The position numbers and the translations under genes are program-made. DNA of 64,000 bases from Aquarana catesbeiana. Taxonomy: Eukaryota > Chordata > Amphibia > Anura > Ranidae. The stretch spans positions 693,604,700 to 693,668,699 of the forward strand of contig NC_133326.1 of the NCBI RefSeq assembly GCF_042186555.1, read 5' to 3'. Positions 10,246 to 23,647 of this stretch are shown in pieces. How positions within the stretch are numbered: the first letter of the stretch is position 1; each line of letters starts with the position of its first letter. The notes under the pieces were generated by a model. That model was not told where the DNA came from and made no database searches. It saw only the letters and a list, made by a program, of their open reading frames with translations.

Positions 10246-11492
10246 TTAACCCAGAAATGTTGGCTTAATGAAAACTATATCCATGTACAGTATAGTATGC
10301 ATGCAAAACTTGGTCAGAGCTCCTTTTGCATGAATTACTGCATCAATGTGGTGTGGCATGGAGGCGATCAGCCTATGGCACTGCTGAGGTGTTATGGAAG
10401 CCCAGGTTGCTTTGATGGCGGCTTTCAGCTCATCTGCATTGTTGGGTCTGGTGTCTCTCATCTTCCTTTTGATAATACCCCACATATTCTGTATGGGGTT
10501 TAGGTCAGACAAGTTTTCTGGCCAATAAAGCACAGTGATACTATAATCATTAAACCAGGTATTGGTAGTTTTGGCAGTGTGGACAGGTGCCAAGTCCTGC
10601 TGGAAAATGAAATCGGCATCTCCATTAATCTGGTCAGCAGAGGGAAGCATGAAGTGCTCTAGAATTTCCTGGTAGAGGGCTGTGGACTTGATAAAACACA
10701 GTGGGCAAACACCAGTAAAAGACATGGCTCCCTAAATCATCACTGACTGTAGAAACTTCACACTGGACCTCATGCAACTCATGCAACTTGCATTCTGTGG
10801 CTCTCCACTCTTCCTCCAGACTTAGGACCACTGAGCAACAGTCCAGTCCTTTTTCTCCTTAGCCCAGGTAAGATGCGTCTGACCTCTCTGGTTCAGGAGT
10901 GGCTTGACAAAAGGAATGAAACAGTTGTAGCCCATCTCCTTGTGTGGTGGCTCTTGAAGCACTGATACCAGCCGTAGTCCACTCCTTGTGAATCTTCCCA
11001 AAATTCTTGAATGGACTTTGCTTCACAATCAAGGCTTATCCCTGTTGTTTTGCACCTTTTTCTACCACATATTTTCCTTTTCACTCAACTTTTCATTTTT
11101 TATGCTTGGATACAGCACTCTGTAAACAGCCAGCTTCTTTATCAATGACCTCTAGTGACTTACCCTCCTTGTGGAGGGTGTCAATGACTGTCTTCTGGAC
11201 TAGTGGTTCTCAACCCTGTCCTCAAGTACCCCCAACAGGCCATGTTTTGGGAATTTCTCTTAGATAAAATAGCTGTCCAAAATACCAAACCATTGACTCT
11301 GATTTAAAGCACCTGTGCAAGATAAAGGAAAAGCTGAAAACATGGCCTGTTGGGGGTACTTGAGGACACTGTTCTGGACAACTGTCAAGTCAGCATTCTT
11401 CCCCATAATTGTGTAACCTACAGAACCAGACTGAGAGACCATTTAAATGCTCAGGAAACCTTTACAGGTGTTTTGAATTAATTAGCTGATTA
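10246..11492 (-). pseudogene. Tc1-like transposase, broken; left part of a split element
   Basis: On the minus strand the Tc1 coding region runs from the N-terminal MGKNADLT (about 11408) to its C-terminus at about 10246. The best-preserved block is 10246-10725. It has FQQDLAPVHTAK (second catalytic Asp region) and NPIQNMWGIIKRKM (last acidic residue region). Upstream, the HTH-type DNA-binding region is spread over other frames and is interrupted by a hAT MITE at 11201-11371. The 5' UTR and right terminus continue at about 27992-29120, after the LINE A insertion. The terminal region there contains AATTACTGAAATAAATAAAC and ends at about GATGCACCTCT. Several frameshifts make it inactive. Confidence 0.85.
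11201..11371. mobile_element. 171-bp hAT MITE with 8-bp TSD
   Basis: Termini TAGTGGTTCTCAACC and GAGGACACTG are part of longer inverted arms (TCCTCAAGTACCCCCAACAG and its complement). Target duplication TTCTGGAC flanks it (11193-11200 and 11372-11379). Removing the insert rejoins the Tc1 coding sequence. Confidence 0.88.
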
Positions 11493-12071
11493 TTCTTTTG
11501 TTTAGAAACGATTTTTATTTTTATTGTTAAGAAAAAGACATACATTCAAATTGCGAAGTATAGTCACATACATAACAATTGTAATCTATTAAGGGATAAT
11601 CCGGTGATATTCACATTACCAAAGGTAAATGATTACAAGCGGCATGAATAACATTCACCAAAACCTGTGACTGTCCTATCCGGTATCCAGAACTATCATT
11701 ATTGTATTAAGCGAAAATCAAAAGGGCATAACATACATAAAATCATAAGGCGAGAAAAAAAAGGGGGGGGCACTGATATATTGGCTGTGAGGTACCATGC
11801 ATAAATAAATCAACAAACCTTGGACCTTAAAGATCAGAGGATGACCAGGGGGCCCACTTTCTTTCAAATACCGGCATAGTGTCCATCAAAGTGTGATGGA
11901 CTCTCTCCATAAGACGGATCACTTCCATGCGTCGTATTATTTGGTCCCAGGGAACTGCCGGTGATCTCCAGTGCAGGGCTATTGCCCAGTGTACTGCACT
12001 GAAGAGCACGTGGACAAGTTTCTGAGCTGGGGGTAGCCTCTGGGAGGTCAGCAAAAAGAAGGCTCATCTGA

Positions 12072-15000
12072 TCAGGTCAGGGTATATTGAATTCCGGTGA
12101 TTTGGGCTACCTTAGTTGCTATTTTTAGCCATAGGAGTTGAAGAACCTTGCAGCTCCAAAATATGTGAAGGTGTGTGCCTCTATCTGGGCAACCTCGGAA
12201 GCATTTCCCTGGGACCAAAGGGCTAAATCTATTTAATCTTGAGGGGATATAATACCATCTGGTGTGGAGTTTTACCACCGTTTCCCTTACCACCATAGAT
12301 TTTGTACATTTTTGCATATTTGACACCATATCAATCCAACTCTCCGGGGCTATTTCTTGGCCTGTTTCTGTTTCCCAACTGAGCATTGCTTGTGATTTTA
12401 AGGGAAGGTCACATTCATTCAGGTATTGATACATAGCGGAGATAGTGCCTTTATCTCAGGAGGAGACCCTACATAAGTGTTCAAATGTATTGGATGCATT
12501 AGACCCCTCCCTTTAGTAGTGAGTAGAATAGAAATGCCTGATTTGTAAATATTTGTAAAACTCCATCTTAGGTAGCTCATGTCGCTCCTGCAGGAAGGTG
12601 AAAGAGCTAAAGTGGGGTTCTTGGGTCAGGGCCTCAAGCTTGGTTAAACCTTTCTGTGTCCAGTGGGAACATTTTTTAGGTGTGTAGTATGCTGACGGGA
12701 ATCTGAGGTCACCTAAGAATAAGGCCAAACAAGGGCTGTGGGGGGCCAGAGTATATGAAGTTTTATATAAAGACCACAGCTTTAATGATTGGCCCACTAC
12801 TCTATTTAATGGTGTCAGGTCCTTGGGCCTAACTCTGTCCAACCAAAGAAGACCTTGGAGGTAATATGGGTCCACCAAGTTCTGCTCAAACTGAAGCCAT
12901 GGGACGGGACGCTTCCCGGGGGGGTGTGCCACTGTGCCACTTGTACCAGTCTGGTGGAAGTGTAGTAAAGCCACAGGCGCGGTAGCCCCAGACCTCCCAG
13001 GGTTGTTGGTATGTAGAGTAGTTTTTTTATTCAACCAGGTTTTTTTTTACTTGCAAAACAAAGGCATTTACCTCCTTTTGAATAAGCTCTATGGTCTGGC
13101 GGGAAACATATGGAGGTGGGGATCTAAAGTAGAATAGAAGCTTGGTAAGTATAGACATCTTGATGGCCTTGAATCCTACCTAAGAATGATATATGGTAGG
13201 CAGACCATAGGTGTAGCAATTGCTTGATGCAAGCAAATACTAGGGGGGGAATTTGCAAAGTATAGTTTGCGGAGGGATGTGGCCAGTTTAATTCCCAGGT
13301 AGGGTAATGTTCCACCACATAGAGTAAAATGAAACCTAGACTGGATTCCTAAAAGTGTATGTTGTGGAATATTGATTGAAAGTGCAGCACATTTTGATAT
13401 TTTGACCCCCAGGCCCGACAAGTTGTGGAAGGTGTTTAAGGTGGGGATCAAGTTTGGTAAAGAGACCACAGGGTCAGATAAGGAAAGGAGGACATCGTCC
13501 GCATACATACTTAATTTGAATTCTTGTTCACCTTTCCCGTAGCCCTTAATGTTGAGATTCAGGCAAATTGAGCGGGCTAGAGGCTCAATCACCAAAGCGA
13601 AAAGCAAAGGGGGTAGGGAACATCCCTGCCTGGTCCCGCGGCCTAGTGTGAAATACTCTGAGTTACAGAGTTTAGTGCTGAAACTGTGAAACCGTGCACA
13701 AACTCTCCCTGAAACCCAAATTTGGACAGGATGGATTCTAAGTAAGGCCAAGTCACGCTATCAGATGCCTTATGTACATCTAGGCTTAACAGAAGGACTT
13801 TTCTTGAGAACATGTCTGCGTCTTGTATTATATTAGAGGCCAAACGAATATTATCCATGATTTGCCTAGTGGGGATAAAGCCTGTCTGGTCTGGGGAGAT
13901 CAGTGTGGGGATTATGGCCGAAAGTCTGTCAGCTAGGAGACGGCCAAAAAGCTTCAGGTCATTATTTATGACCGAAATGGGATGGTAATTTTGGGGGAGG
14001 GAGTGATCTTTGTTCGGTTTGGGTATCAGGGACATGTTCTCCAGCAACATGTCCTCTGGGAAGGTGTGGCCTTACAGTATGTGATTAAAGAGCTTTTCTA
14101 GATGTGGGACCAACTGACCTGAACATTTTTTACAATATGTGGAAGAAAATCCATCCGGCCCTGGGGCTTTGGGGGGTTTCAGGGAGGCAATTATTGCCCA
14201 GATTTCCTCAGTGCTGCAGGGGACATTCAGGGCATTGGTTTGCTCCTCAGTTAGGGATGGGAGGGTCAGTCTGTTCTACAATGATTTGGTTGAGGGGCCA
14301 GGCAGGGAGGGAGAGGTTGCTAGTAGGTCCTGGTAAAATTTGGAGAAGATTTTGAGTACCTCTGAGGGATAGGTGGCCATATCCCCCTTATCATTTCTAA
14401 GTTTATAAGAGTGTGGAGGTTGGATGGTGGAATTTAGTTTTCTAGCAAACATTGCTGAAGCTGAGTTGCTGTGCAGTAATAACTTAGCTTTTGACCATCT
14501 TAGTGTCTTCCTAGTGTTTTGCTAGTCGCGGCTAGTTCTATCAGATATCATCGAATAACCACCTTATGGGCAGCCCACAGCATAGTGAGGGGAGTGTCTC
14601 ATGTATTGTTAATGCGGAAGTATTCCTCTAAGCGGTCTGTGACTTTAGCAACCAGTTCAGGGTCTGAAAGGAGGGAGTCGTTAAAGCGCCAAGCAGCATT
14701 TGTAAGTGAAATGCCAATATGAGAAACAGCTAACAGTACCATGTGGTGGTCAGGCCATGGGCAAGGATGTATGTTTGCTGCGTTTGAGTTGGCTAGTAGG
14801 ACTGGAGTACTGAAGATATAGTCCAGCCTAAAATAGCTGTCATGGGGGTGTGAATAAAAGGTGTAGTCTCGAGCGCCAACATTGTGGGCCCGCCCGGAGT
14901 CTATCAGTTGGTGGGAGTTGAGCAAATGGGTGAGGGTCTTTGGGAAAGCAAAGCATTGGCATTACTTACAAGTCGGCTTCTGTCTAGTCCAGAATGAGCC

Positions 15001-15423
15001 ACCATATTGAAATCTCCTCCAATCACTAGGTGCGGGGAAAGATACCTGTCCAGGACCTGAAAAATGAAAGCAAAAAAAAAAAGCTTGTGAGACATTAGGA
15101 GTGTAAACATTTACTAGTGTAATCACTTTGCCACATATTGAGCCCTGGATTATCAGAAACCTGCTTGTGGGGTCCCTATACATGTGCTGCACATCCAATA
15201 ACACTAAGTTTTTTATAAAAATGGAGCTTGAGTTAAAAGTAGTGAAAAAGTGCTGTTTATATTGGGGGTTGAAGTAACTAGGGTGGTTGGAGTCAGAAAA
15301 GTGGGTCTCCTGAAGAAGCAATATGTCCGAACCCAGGTGTCTATATGATCTAAAGGCCTTATTCCTCTTTTGTGGGGAGTTAAAACCTTTCACATTTTGT
15401 GATATTATTTTAATACCCATCAT
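12072..15423 (-). pseudogene. LINE A ORF2: endonuclease and reverse transcriptase, broken
   Basis: The apurinic-like endonuclease lies at about 15423-14600, with SQNVKGFNSPQKRNKAF, LLQETHFSD, GGDFNMV and a C-terminal DHHMVLL block. The reverse transcriptase spans about 14050-13176. It has the NYHPISVIN block, DQTGFIPTRQIMDN, GTRQGCSLPPLLFALVIEPLA and the active-site block SMYADDVLLSLSD with both aspartates present. The C-terminal region (13034-12072) ends with a CFRGCPDRGTHLHIFWSC cysteine/histidine block. The protein nicks target DNA and primes cDNA synthesis there. Stops and frameshifts separate the blocks, so the gene is dead. Confidence 0.88.
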
Positions 15424-16053
15424 TACATCTTAGAAGGTAGATTATTGGGTTGATGTCAGGTGGAGGGATATGGTCAATAATTAGTAAGTCCCCCTGAGAA
15501 GCAGGAAACCCAAAGGTGCACATCGATAGTGGCATACTGTAGGTTTCCTCTCCCACAGAAACAGCATCAGTACCTTCCCCCAATCATCATATTTCGTGCC
15601 AGAACAAAAGAATAAAAAAGGGGAAAAATGAAGGGTAAGGGAAACTAAACAAAATGGAACAAACATGAAAACTATTTTTGAAAGGCATTGGGGGGAAAAA
15701 GAACAGGTAAAAACATTTCTTCCCCGCCAACTAACAGAAAAAACTTTTGTGGAAGACTATATAGTCCAATGCTCTAATATTCCAAATGAACCATTAGAGT
15801 TCAGTGCCGGCGATCTCAACAGGGCCTGAGGTCTGGATGTCCAATCTCCTGTAGAAGACCTGTAGACCAGGCCTGTGAAAATGTAGAGCAGGGGGTTGAT
15901 CAGGCGGGAGCAACGAGACTTGGAAGCCATCTTGCCACACATTTTGTTGCATAGTAAAAAGGTGAGGCATGGGAAAGTCAGCCGCACACTGTATTCACTA
16001 TAACGGATGCACCTTTCTGGACGAGAAGTTGGCTAGGGAGTCAGATGTGCGCC

Positions 16054-16554
16054 TCAGTGCTGTAGCTCTCGAAGCTCCTGGCATTGTCTTCTACGATCTC
16101 GTTGGGGAGAAGGGGTGGCCCAGATTGGTGAGGGACGAGGTGTAGAAGGCTGTCTGGGCAGGTGCTCTGGTGCTAAAAGTCCCAATTTAACCAGCAACTC
16201 TTTGCCATTTTGTAGCGTGGTGACCGTATAGGTAGTTACATTGTGGGGGACTTGTAACTTAAAGGGAAAGCCCCATTGATAACGAATTCTGGCTGACTGT
16301 AGTACTGTGGTGAATTCTTTCAGGTTCCTGCATTTCTCCAATGTAGCAGGAGAGAGATCTGGATAGATTTAGACCCTGGTCCCATCCAGTTGTATATTGG
16401 GGGTATTGTGGGATGCTCTTAGGATATCCTCTTTAATGAGATAATCCTTGAGACAAAGCACAATGTCCCTCGGTGGTTTGTAGTCAAGAGGCTTGGGGCA
16501 CAGGACTCTGAGAATCCTGTCGCAGGCAAATGAGGCATCAGGTTTGTAAGAGAA
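16054..16554 (-). pseudogene. LINE A ORF1, C-terminal part
   Basis: The segment contains a block ending near residues DIVLCLKDYLIKEDI and then FTTVLQSARIRYQWGFPFKLQV, the L1 ORF1p C-terminal (Transposase_22-type) domain that binds RNA with the RRM. It starts where the gypsy 5' LTR begins. The matching N-terminal half is at 27315-27845. Frame changes occur near 16380. Confidence 0.75.
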
Positions 16555-17366
16555 CTATTAGTTCCCGTTTGGTGCACACTCGCGCACATGAGCGCGCACA
16601 CGGATGGCTGCAGATGCCTGTGAGCATCAATGCGCATGCGTGTGCGTGATGGATGGCATGCAAGCGCAGGAGCACGCCCATAGTGCTTTAAAGAAGTGCT
16701 CTGCCCTCAGATCGTTGCTGACTGGTCTTTAGCTGTACCCTGATACCTGAACCCTGCTACTACCTGCTTGTTACCTGTTGATGAACCTGGCTTGCCTTGA
16801 CCCTGCTTCTGGATCCTGTTTCTGCTCTGACTACCGGTTTCTGATCCTGGCTTCCCATTGGACTCTGTTTATGCCTACTGCCTTGCATTGCACTGCTCGC
16901 CTGTTACCAGACCCGGCTATCCATGTGACTTCGCTTCTGCCTGCTGCCTTGTACCCCACTGCCCGCCTGTTATCGAACCTGGCTACCCTTGAGACTCTGC
17001 TCCTGCCTCTGGTGTTTCTCCTCATTATCCTGCAAGTGTCTGCAATCACAGTCCTGCAACCTACTGCGACTTCCTGCTGCAAGTATTCCAGGGTCTTTAA
17101 ATCACCTAACGTTCCAGCACTACAGCTCCTGCGGAGTGCCTCCTTAAGCCCAGCTGATCCTTGGCGCTGCACCGCTTATCCTGATCTGACAGTTTCTCTG
17201 CTAATCCAAGATCGCATCCTCCGCCACAAGTCTCCGGGTCCACAGCTGCAGGCACTCGTGTCCCTCCTGGCCCTTGGCTCCCGCTGTTCCACTTCCAGCA
17301 GGATCTGGACTGGAGATACAAGAGAGGCCGACCTCGTCATTTCAGTCACCAACCAGGTACGTGACA
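16555..17366 (+). repeat. 5' LTR of the Ty3/gypsy element
   Basis: It begins TGTAAGAGAACTATTAG and ends GGTACGTGACA, and is repeated at 26513-27314. The probable target duplication is AGGT followed by T on the left or G on the right. The LTR is rich in CCTGCTNCTG-like units. Open frames in it (for example 16778-17370) are not genes. Confidence 0.88.
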
Positions 17367-17383
17367 GTACCAGTCAGCCTGTA

Positions 17384-18656
17384 ATGGAGTCTGAAAGGGA
17401 GGTCTCTCTTCTGTCAACCCTCTGCCGGACTGTTACCATGCTTTCTCATGCAGTACAGGGGTTGCATAAGGACTTTGTTCAACTTCACGACCAACTACAG
17501 TCAATATCCAGTCCGGTCTCCACCTCTGAGTCTACAAGAGTCATGGATTATGCTGCACCAATGACAACTTGTAACCATGTGGGACTTTCCTACCCTCCTG
17601 AGCCTAGAGTACCTTTACCCGAGCGCTTCTCTGGGGACCATAAAGGATTCAGAACTTTTCAGAATACCTGTGAGCTTTATTTTTCTCTACTACCCCACAC
17701 CTTTTCTACCGAAGAAGTGAAGGTAGGCTTTCTCATCTCCTTGCTGCTGGGAGAACCCCAGGCCTGTCTTGGTTTCTGCAAGTTCCTTTTTTGCTGCCAT
17801 GGCCCAACTGTATGCTGATCTGTTCTGTCAACAGACTGCTGAAACCACCTTAAGCCATCTGCAACAGGGCCCCAGGCCTGTGGAGGATTATGTTTCGGAC
17901 TTCCGATTATGGAGCGCTGATACCAAATGGAATAGTTCTGCACTATGTTTTCAGTTTTGTCTCGGCCTGTCAGAAGCTATCAAGGATGAACTGGCCAGGG
18001 TGGATGCACCCACCTTGGATGACTTGATTCATCTCTGCATTCTGATTGATCGCCGCCTGCGTGAAAGACAGTCCGAGAGAACCGGAAACCTTAATTTGTT
18101 ACCTGCACAGCCCAAGGCCCAGTTACCTCCTTCCTCTGCAACTATGCCTAAAAACACAGCCAATGTTAAGAGGGTCGCACACACCAGCTTCCCAAGACCT
18201 CCTCTGTCCAAACAGGAGCGATCTCATTGTCACCAGCTCAAACGCCTTTACTGTGGCGATGAAGGACATTTTCTGCAATGTTGTCCCCGAAGACACCTTA
18301 GGAGATCATCTTCTCCACCTCATACGGTTGCTTCCCTAAACCCTGGGCAGAACCACACCTTGCTGCCAATCTCTCTCCAGTATGCAGGAAAGACTCTCAC
18401 AGTTTCTGCCATCGTGGACTCAGGGGCCTGTAGCTGTTTTGTGGACTCTTCTTTCGCAACTATGCATGAACTACCTTTATGTACCAGGAAAAACAGCTTC
18501 TCAGTTTACCTAGCTGATGGTACGGGCATTAAATCTGGACCTGTTACGCTAGAGACTGTACCTATTTCCTGTTCTACCACTTCTGGACATCGAGAGCTCC
18601 TTCGTCTTGATGTCATCACATCCCCACTTTTTCCTGTTATTCTTGGGCAACCCTAG
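17384..18656 (+). pseudogene. gypsy gag and protease, frameshifted
   Basis: The start MESEREVSLLSTLCR at 17384 follows the 5' LTR by 17 bp. The capsid-like Gag region has PLPERFSGDHKGFRTF and, after a frame change near 17765, QGPRPVEDYVSDFRLW. A nucleocapsid zinc-knuckle remnant reads YCGDEGHFLQCC. The aspartic protease has AIVDSGACSCFVDSSF (catalytic DSGA). Gag packages the RNA and the protease matures the polyprotein. A stop at 18654 separates this from RT. Confidence 0.85.
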
Positions 18657-18698
18657 CTGAGGGCACATAATCCTCTCATCAATTGGTCATCTGGTGAA

Positions 18699-19344
18699 GT
18701 GTCTTTTCCCTCTGACTATTGCAAGGAGTACTGCTTCCCTCCTATATCCAGTTCTGGAGAGCCACTCCTCTGCATCAGTGCAGATTCTGAGACTGTTAAA
18801 CTTGTGCCATCCGTGTATCATGAATACCTGGATGTTTTCAACAAGAAGAATGCTGACACTCTCCCCCCTCACAGACCGTATGACTGCCCTATTGAACTTT
18901 TGCCGGGCGCTGAAATTCCCTTTGGCAGAATCTTTCCTCTCTCTGAGCTTGAACTGGAGGAACTTCGAAAGTACATTAAGGAAAACCTTGATAAGGGCTT
19001 TATCCAGCCTTCCTCTTCCCCCGCTGGAGCAGGAATTTTCTTTGTTGAAAAAAAGGATCACATACTCTGGCCTTGTGTTGATTACCGGGACTTAAATAAA
19101 GTAACGATTAAGAACCGATACCCCCTGCCACTCATCCCCGAACTGTTTCAGAGACTGTGAGAAGCATGTGTTTTCTCTAAATTGGATCTAAGAGGAGCAT
19201 ATAACCTGATCAGAATTAAGGAAGGACATGAGTGAAAGAGTCTTTAGGTCTTGTTTTGGGCACTTTGAATATTTGGTGATGCCCTTCGGACTCTGTAACG
19301 CACCAGCTACCTTCCAGCATTTTGTGAATGATGTTTTTCGGGAC
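18699..19344 (+). pseudogene. gypsy reverse transcriptase, N-terminal part
   Basis: The RT fingers carry LDKGFIQPSSSPAGAGIFFVEKKD and YRDLNKVTIKNRYPLPLI. After frame changes come SKLDLRGAYNLIRI and YLVMPFGLCNAPATFQ. The frame is cut at 19345 by the retroviral LTR and resumes at 24187 with FLDVFTIVYLDDILIFS. Confidence 0.88.
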
Positions 19345-19571
19345 TGTAAGGATGTTAGAGTGCTGCTTTAAGATATGTTATACAAGAAGAAATGTATTTT
19401 GCTTTCTAATGCAGAAAATTAGAAGTGCAAAGATTATTTGCGAGCTATGTACTTGAACAGGAAGTACGTGTGGTTAGCCTGACATTTTAATATAGACAAT
19501 GAATAACAAAGTTATAACATACACCCATAGGTCCAACCCGTGTTCAAAGGAGAAATAGGAGCGGCTTAACA
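19345..19571 (+). repeat. 5' LTR of the endogenous retrovirus, internally deleted
   Basis: It starts TGTAAGGATGTTAGAGTGC and ends GCGGCTTAACA like the 3' LTR (23648-24181), but lacks about 300 bp of the middle. The deletion falls between ACAAAGTTATAACAT and ACACCCATAGG. Confidence 0.88.
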
Positions 19572-20830
19572 GAAATGGTACCAGAAGTGGTGGCGATCGA
19601 CTGCAAGGTGAGTGGAAACTTTGTAAATTTATTTTACGAAGCCTTTTCACTTATCCTAGCATGATTGACCCCTATTGTTTTTTTTAAATTTTATAATCTC
19701 CAGGATTGCTAGGTTGGCTCTCCTGGGATAAAGAGGTAGTATAATCTCGAGGATTGCTAGGTTGGCTCTCCTGGGATAAAGAAGTCGCATAGTTTTAATG
19801 GTTAAATGATGTCCCGCTAGGCTGGCCGGACTTATAGGATTATAGAGAGCATTTGATGCTTTCTTAAAATACAGGACAGGTGTATGGAGCTCTAAAAAAA
19901 AAAAAAAAAAAACAAGGGAAATTGTGTGCACACGATTTAACGGTTTCTTTGTGAATATATTGCTCTGTATTTTGTTGTGATCATATGCATGTGTGAATAT
20001 ATACTTCGACATAAGGGAGTTGATTTACTATTTGGTTTCATCTTGATGAGTGATATACATAGAGTTATATCAGTGTTATTGTGTTTGTTGTGTGTTAAAC
20101 AAATGTCACAAAGGTTTTTTGAGTCTATTACCATCTTAAACTGGGAAAGAGACCTTTATTAAGAGAAGGTACCCCAAGGGTTCAAATGTTGAGATTCAAT
20201 ATACAAAATAATGTTTAACAGTAAGAGTAATAAGTATTATAAGTATCATTGTGACATTAAGGATATTGTGAAATAATTATGGGAAATAAATTAGGGAAGG
20301 AAGTTCCCCCTGTGATTTTGTAAAAGGCACTTGTGGGGCAATTTGTGTCGATCCTTTTTGGGGAAATGTACAAACTTGTGCACATCAGTTGTATCTTTCA
20401 GGCTTGGGGGTCATTGGGACTGTGTTCCCTGGAAGATTGGGAGGAGGTAATTAAAATTTGTGGGACGCATAATCGACACAATTACCCCCGGGTGACTATG
20501 ATTGTAAATATATGATGACATGTTGTAAAATGTACTAAAGGAAGGACAGGGAGAAAGAAGTGAGGGAAGCAAAGAGGCTAGAGAAAAAAAAAAATCAGAA
20601 GAACTAGCTATAGCATTACAAGAAGTAGAGTCTGTGGGTCAGATAATCCTTCGTTCTGCAAACAAAGAGAAGGAACCCTTTAAGGCCCTTCCTTTGATCA
20701 CGATAGGTAATACTCAGGTTCAGATCCCCCTCCCCGTCGGCTAATTAAAGATATAAGGGACACCTGCCCTAAACCTAGAAAGGATCCCAGAGCTGCTGCA
20801 GCTTTTTTAAAAAGGTATTGTACAGGAGCT
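19572..20830 (+). other. retroviral leader and gag region, heavily degraded
   Basis: This should hold the primer-binding site and the start of gag. I cannot assign the primer tRNA. The stretch includes a short direct duplication (GGATTGCTAGGTTGGCTCTCCT at about 19703 and 19752) and poly(A)/poly(T) runs. No gag block could be aligned by eye. Confidence 0.4.
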
Positions 20831-20833
20831 AGG

Positions 20834-23350
20834 ATGAGTGCAGAAGATCTCCAAATCATTATTCAAGCAGTAGACCCTGAAACCACGGCTGAATTTGATG
20901 TAGTGGAAGCTTTTATCACGGCAGATCCCTATGACAAACTAAGACTAGCTTGGCAGAAAGCATACAAAAGGGGACACAAGTGTACACACTATGTTATCTT
21001 GCAAACAAAATCCAGGGGAATATTTTTCTTCTACATAAAATATATCACTCACTGATCGTAGGTTTATCACTTCAGAATGTACAGAGGGTTGCTCAATGGG
21101 TATTAATGGAACTTATGTCCAACATAAAGTGACTCCTCCATTACAAGTTAGTACATTACAGGACGAACCTCTTACAACTATGTGTTTTGCTGTTTTGACT
21201 GACTGACCTTTCCCTAATGGGAAGAGACTTAATGTCTGCTTTAAGAATCAATATAAGAATTGACCAAGAAGGTGGATTGACAGCAAAGTCTCCACTATGT
21301 GACTTGACTAATCCTAAATATCAAGACTTCAGGGGACATTACATGCTTCTACCTGGACGGCTATAAAATCACCCAATTTGGGCTAAGGACAAAACCTCTG
21401 TAGGACATCTTTATTGTACACCTTACTCTCCTACTTTCAAACCCAACACAATATCACACTTCCAAAAACAATATCCCCTTACAGAAGAAAAACTGCAGGG
21501 CATTTCACCATTGATTGAATAATACAAAAAGGAAGGCATACTAAAGGAAATAGTTAGTCCATGGAACACATTTTTTTTTTTTTTTTTAGTGTACCGGTTG
21601 GGGAGGACGCACAAAGGATCTTTGGCTTTGTTTGGGGCCGGGTCAATTGGACATGGCTCCCACAAGAATTTGTTGACAGCCCAGCAGCCTTCTCTATGGT
21701 ATTGAAACAATCCCTTGACGACTGGACACCTCCTCAGGGTTCCATACTGCTTCAATATGTAGATGACCTACTGCTGTGTAGTGAGAGCCAGGGACGCTGT
21801 GAGTCCAACTCTGAGCATCGCCTCGCCTCAGAAGGTCACTAGGTGTCTTGCAAAGAGATCCAGTGGTGCAGGTCGCAGGTTGAGTATTTGGGGTGTATAA
21901 TCAAACAAGGGGAACGTTTGGTGTTACCGGCTCGGGTCAAAGTACTTACATGCCTCAGTCCCCCAAAGGAGAAGGCTGCGCTTCTCTCCTTCCTCGGCTC
22001 GATTGTCTACTGCAGACAATGGATACCTGATTGCTCACACTGGGATTCGATCCTTAGAGCAGCTACGTTGTTGGGCTCTCCAAAAATGATTAATTGGACT
22101 GAGGAAATGCTACAAGCATTTACCACCCTCACTGAGTCCCTCTCAAGGGCACCTGCATTGGGTCTTACCCGTGCAGGTTCAGCGGATGCCCTCTTGCCTT
22201 CAAGCTCTCGGGGCTTGTGCAATGGCTGTAAAGGAGGCATCCAAATTAACATTGGGAGGGCAGACAACATTATACACAACACATTCGGTAGTTCACCTTA
22301 TGCAGAACATGAGTACTCAGCACATGACAGCACAACGTACAAGTGGCTATAAAGTTATACTCTTTAACACACAACATCTTGACATCAAATCATGTTCAGA
22401 GACCACACCACAACTCAGGTTTCTACACTCTCTCTTGTATCTTTCAGAAACTGATCCTATTCCTCAACATGACTGTAATCAACAGCTTTTAGAATCTACT
22501 TCACCATGTTCTGATTTAAAGGACACCCCCAACCCTGATTACCTACATGTTATTGTAGACGGTAGCTGTACACGTCCTGACGATCACACGTACAAGACTG
22601 ATTACTCAGTTGTCATGCTCCCAGACATTATCTTAGAAAGTAAACCACTGTGAGTAACTTCAGCGCAACTCCTCTTTGAAGTACAGGATGTGAATGTTTA
22701 CACAGATAGCATGTGGACGCTTTATTGAAACGCTCCTTCTTCCTTGCCACATTAATGTAATTAAGATTCGCGGGCACTCATATGATAAAACAGAAATAGC
22801 AAAAGGGAATGCACTCGCTGATAGGTTGATTTGATAGGTATTCAATGGAAACTACACATCCCTTATCATCCCCAAAGTGCAGGAGTAGTAGAAAGGATGT
22901 ACAGAAATATTAAAGATAAACTAAAGAAAGAGACAGGAGGAACTTTGAGAAACTGGTTAGATTTTCTTCCCACAATACTTTTCCAAATCTGTACCACACC
23001 CCATTCCAGAAACGGCTTATCCCCTTATGAGATATTAATGGGAAAACCAACACAGAGGAAATAGATAGAAATAGGAGAGGAACATAATCTATATTCTTTA
23101 CAGGAAGAGTATGTGAAAAACCTGGTAAGTAGCTTTACAGAAAATTATGACAAGGTAGCTGTTACCTTTCCTCCTCTCTCCACAGAACCAACACATCCTT
23201 TTATACCCAGAGACAGGGTGTTGGTCAAGCAATTAGCAGCAAGTAGATCTTCCAAGGATCTTTTGAAGTATTGAAAGTTGCAAGAACAGCAGTCCTGACT
23301 GACCAGAGCCCACAATGGATCCACAAATCAAGGATAAAGAAAGCCCCTGA
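20834..23350 (+). pseudogene. retroviral gag-pol remnant
   Basis: Fragments in different frames. A gag-like piece lies at 20834-21055. A protease-like piece at about 21190-21360 contains MGRDLMSAL. The RT palm at 21561-21842 contains a PQEFVDSPAAF block and the LQYVDD active site. The RT connection at 21843-22150 contains VEYLGCIIKQG and YCRQWIPD. An RNase H remnant with a VDGS start lies at about 22555. The integrase lies at 22831-23064, with PYHPQSAGVVERM, followed by a WIHKS-like C-terminal block. The blocks resemble gammaretroviral or epsilonretroviral pol rather than Ty3/gypsy. Numerous stops and frameshifts mean no enzyme is encoded. Confidence 0.82.
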
Positions 23351-23647
23351 TCACTGAAAACTATACATGACCACAGATGAAACAATGGAACTCTAATTCT
23401 CTCAATAACAGGAACCCCCTGCAGACTCTGGTTCTCCCCCTGTTCCCCAAATGGGTGAATTGACTTGCTAGATTCTTTTTCCCCCTTTCCCTCCCTAAAA
23501 GAAACTTATCAATCTGCCTATCAGCTTTTTCAATGACATGTATAATATGTTCTTTTGTTTCTATGCTTTACACAAAACATAGATGGTATAATGAATAATA
23601 TTGGTGATCAATAGAGACTTTTCGTATGTTATGATCAAAGGAGGGAA

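Noticed and set aside
16778..17383. Long frame at the start of gypsy gag
   Set aside because: The part before 17384 lies in the LTR, and an equivalent frame exists in the 3' LTR at 26761-27312.
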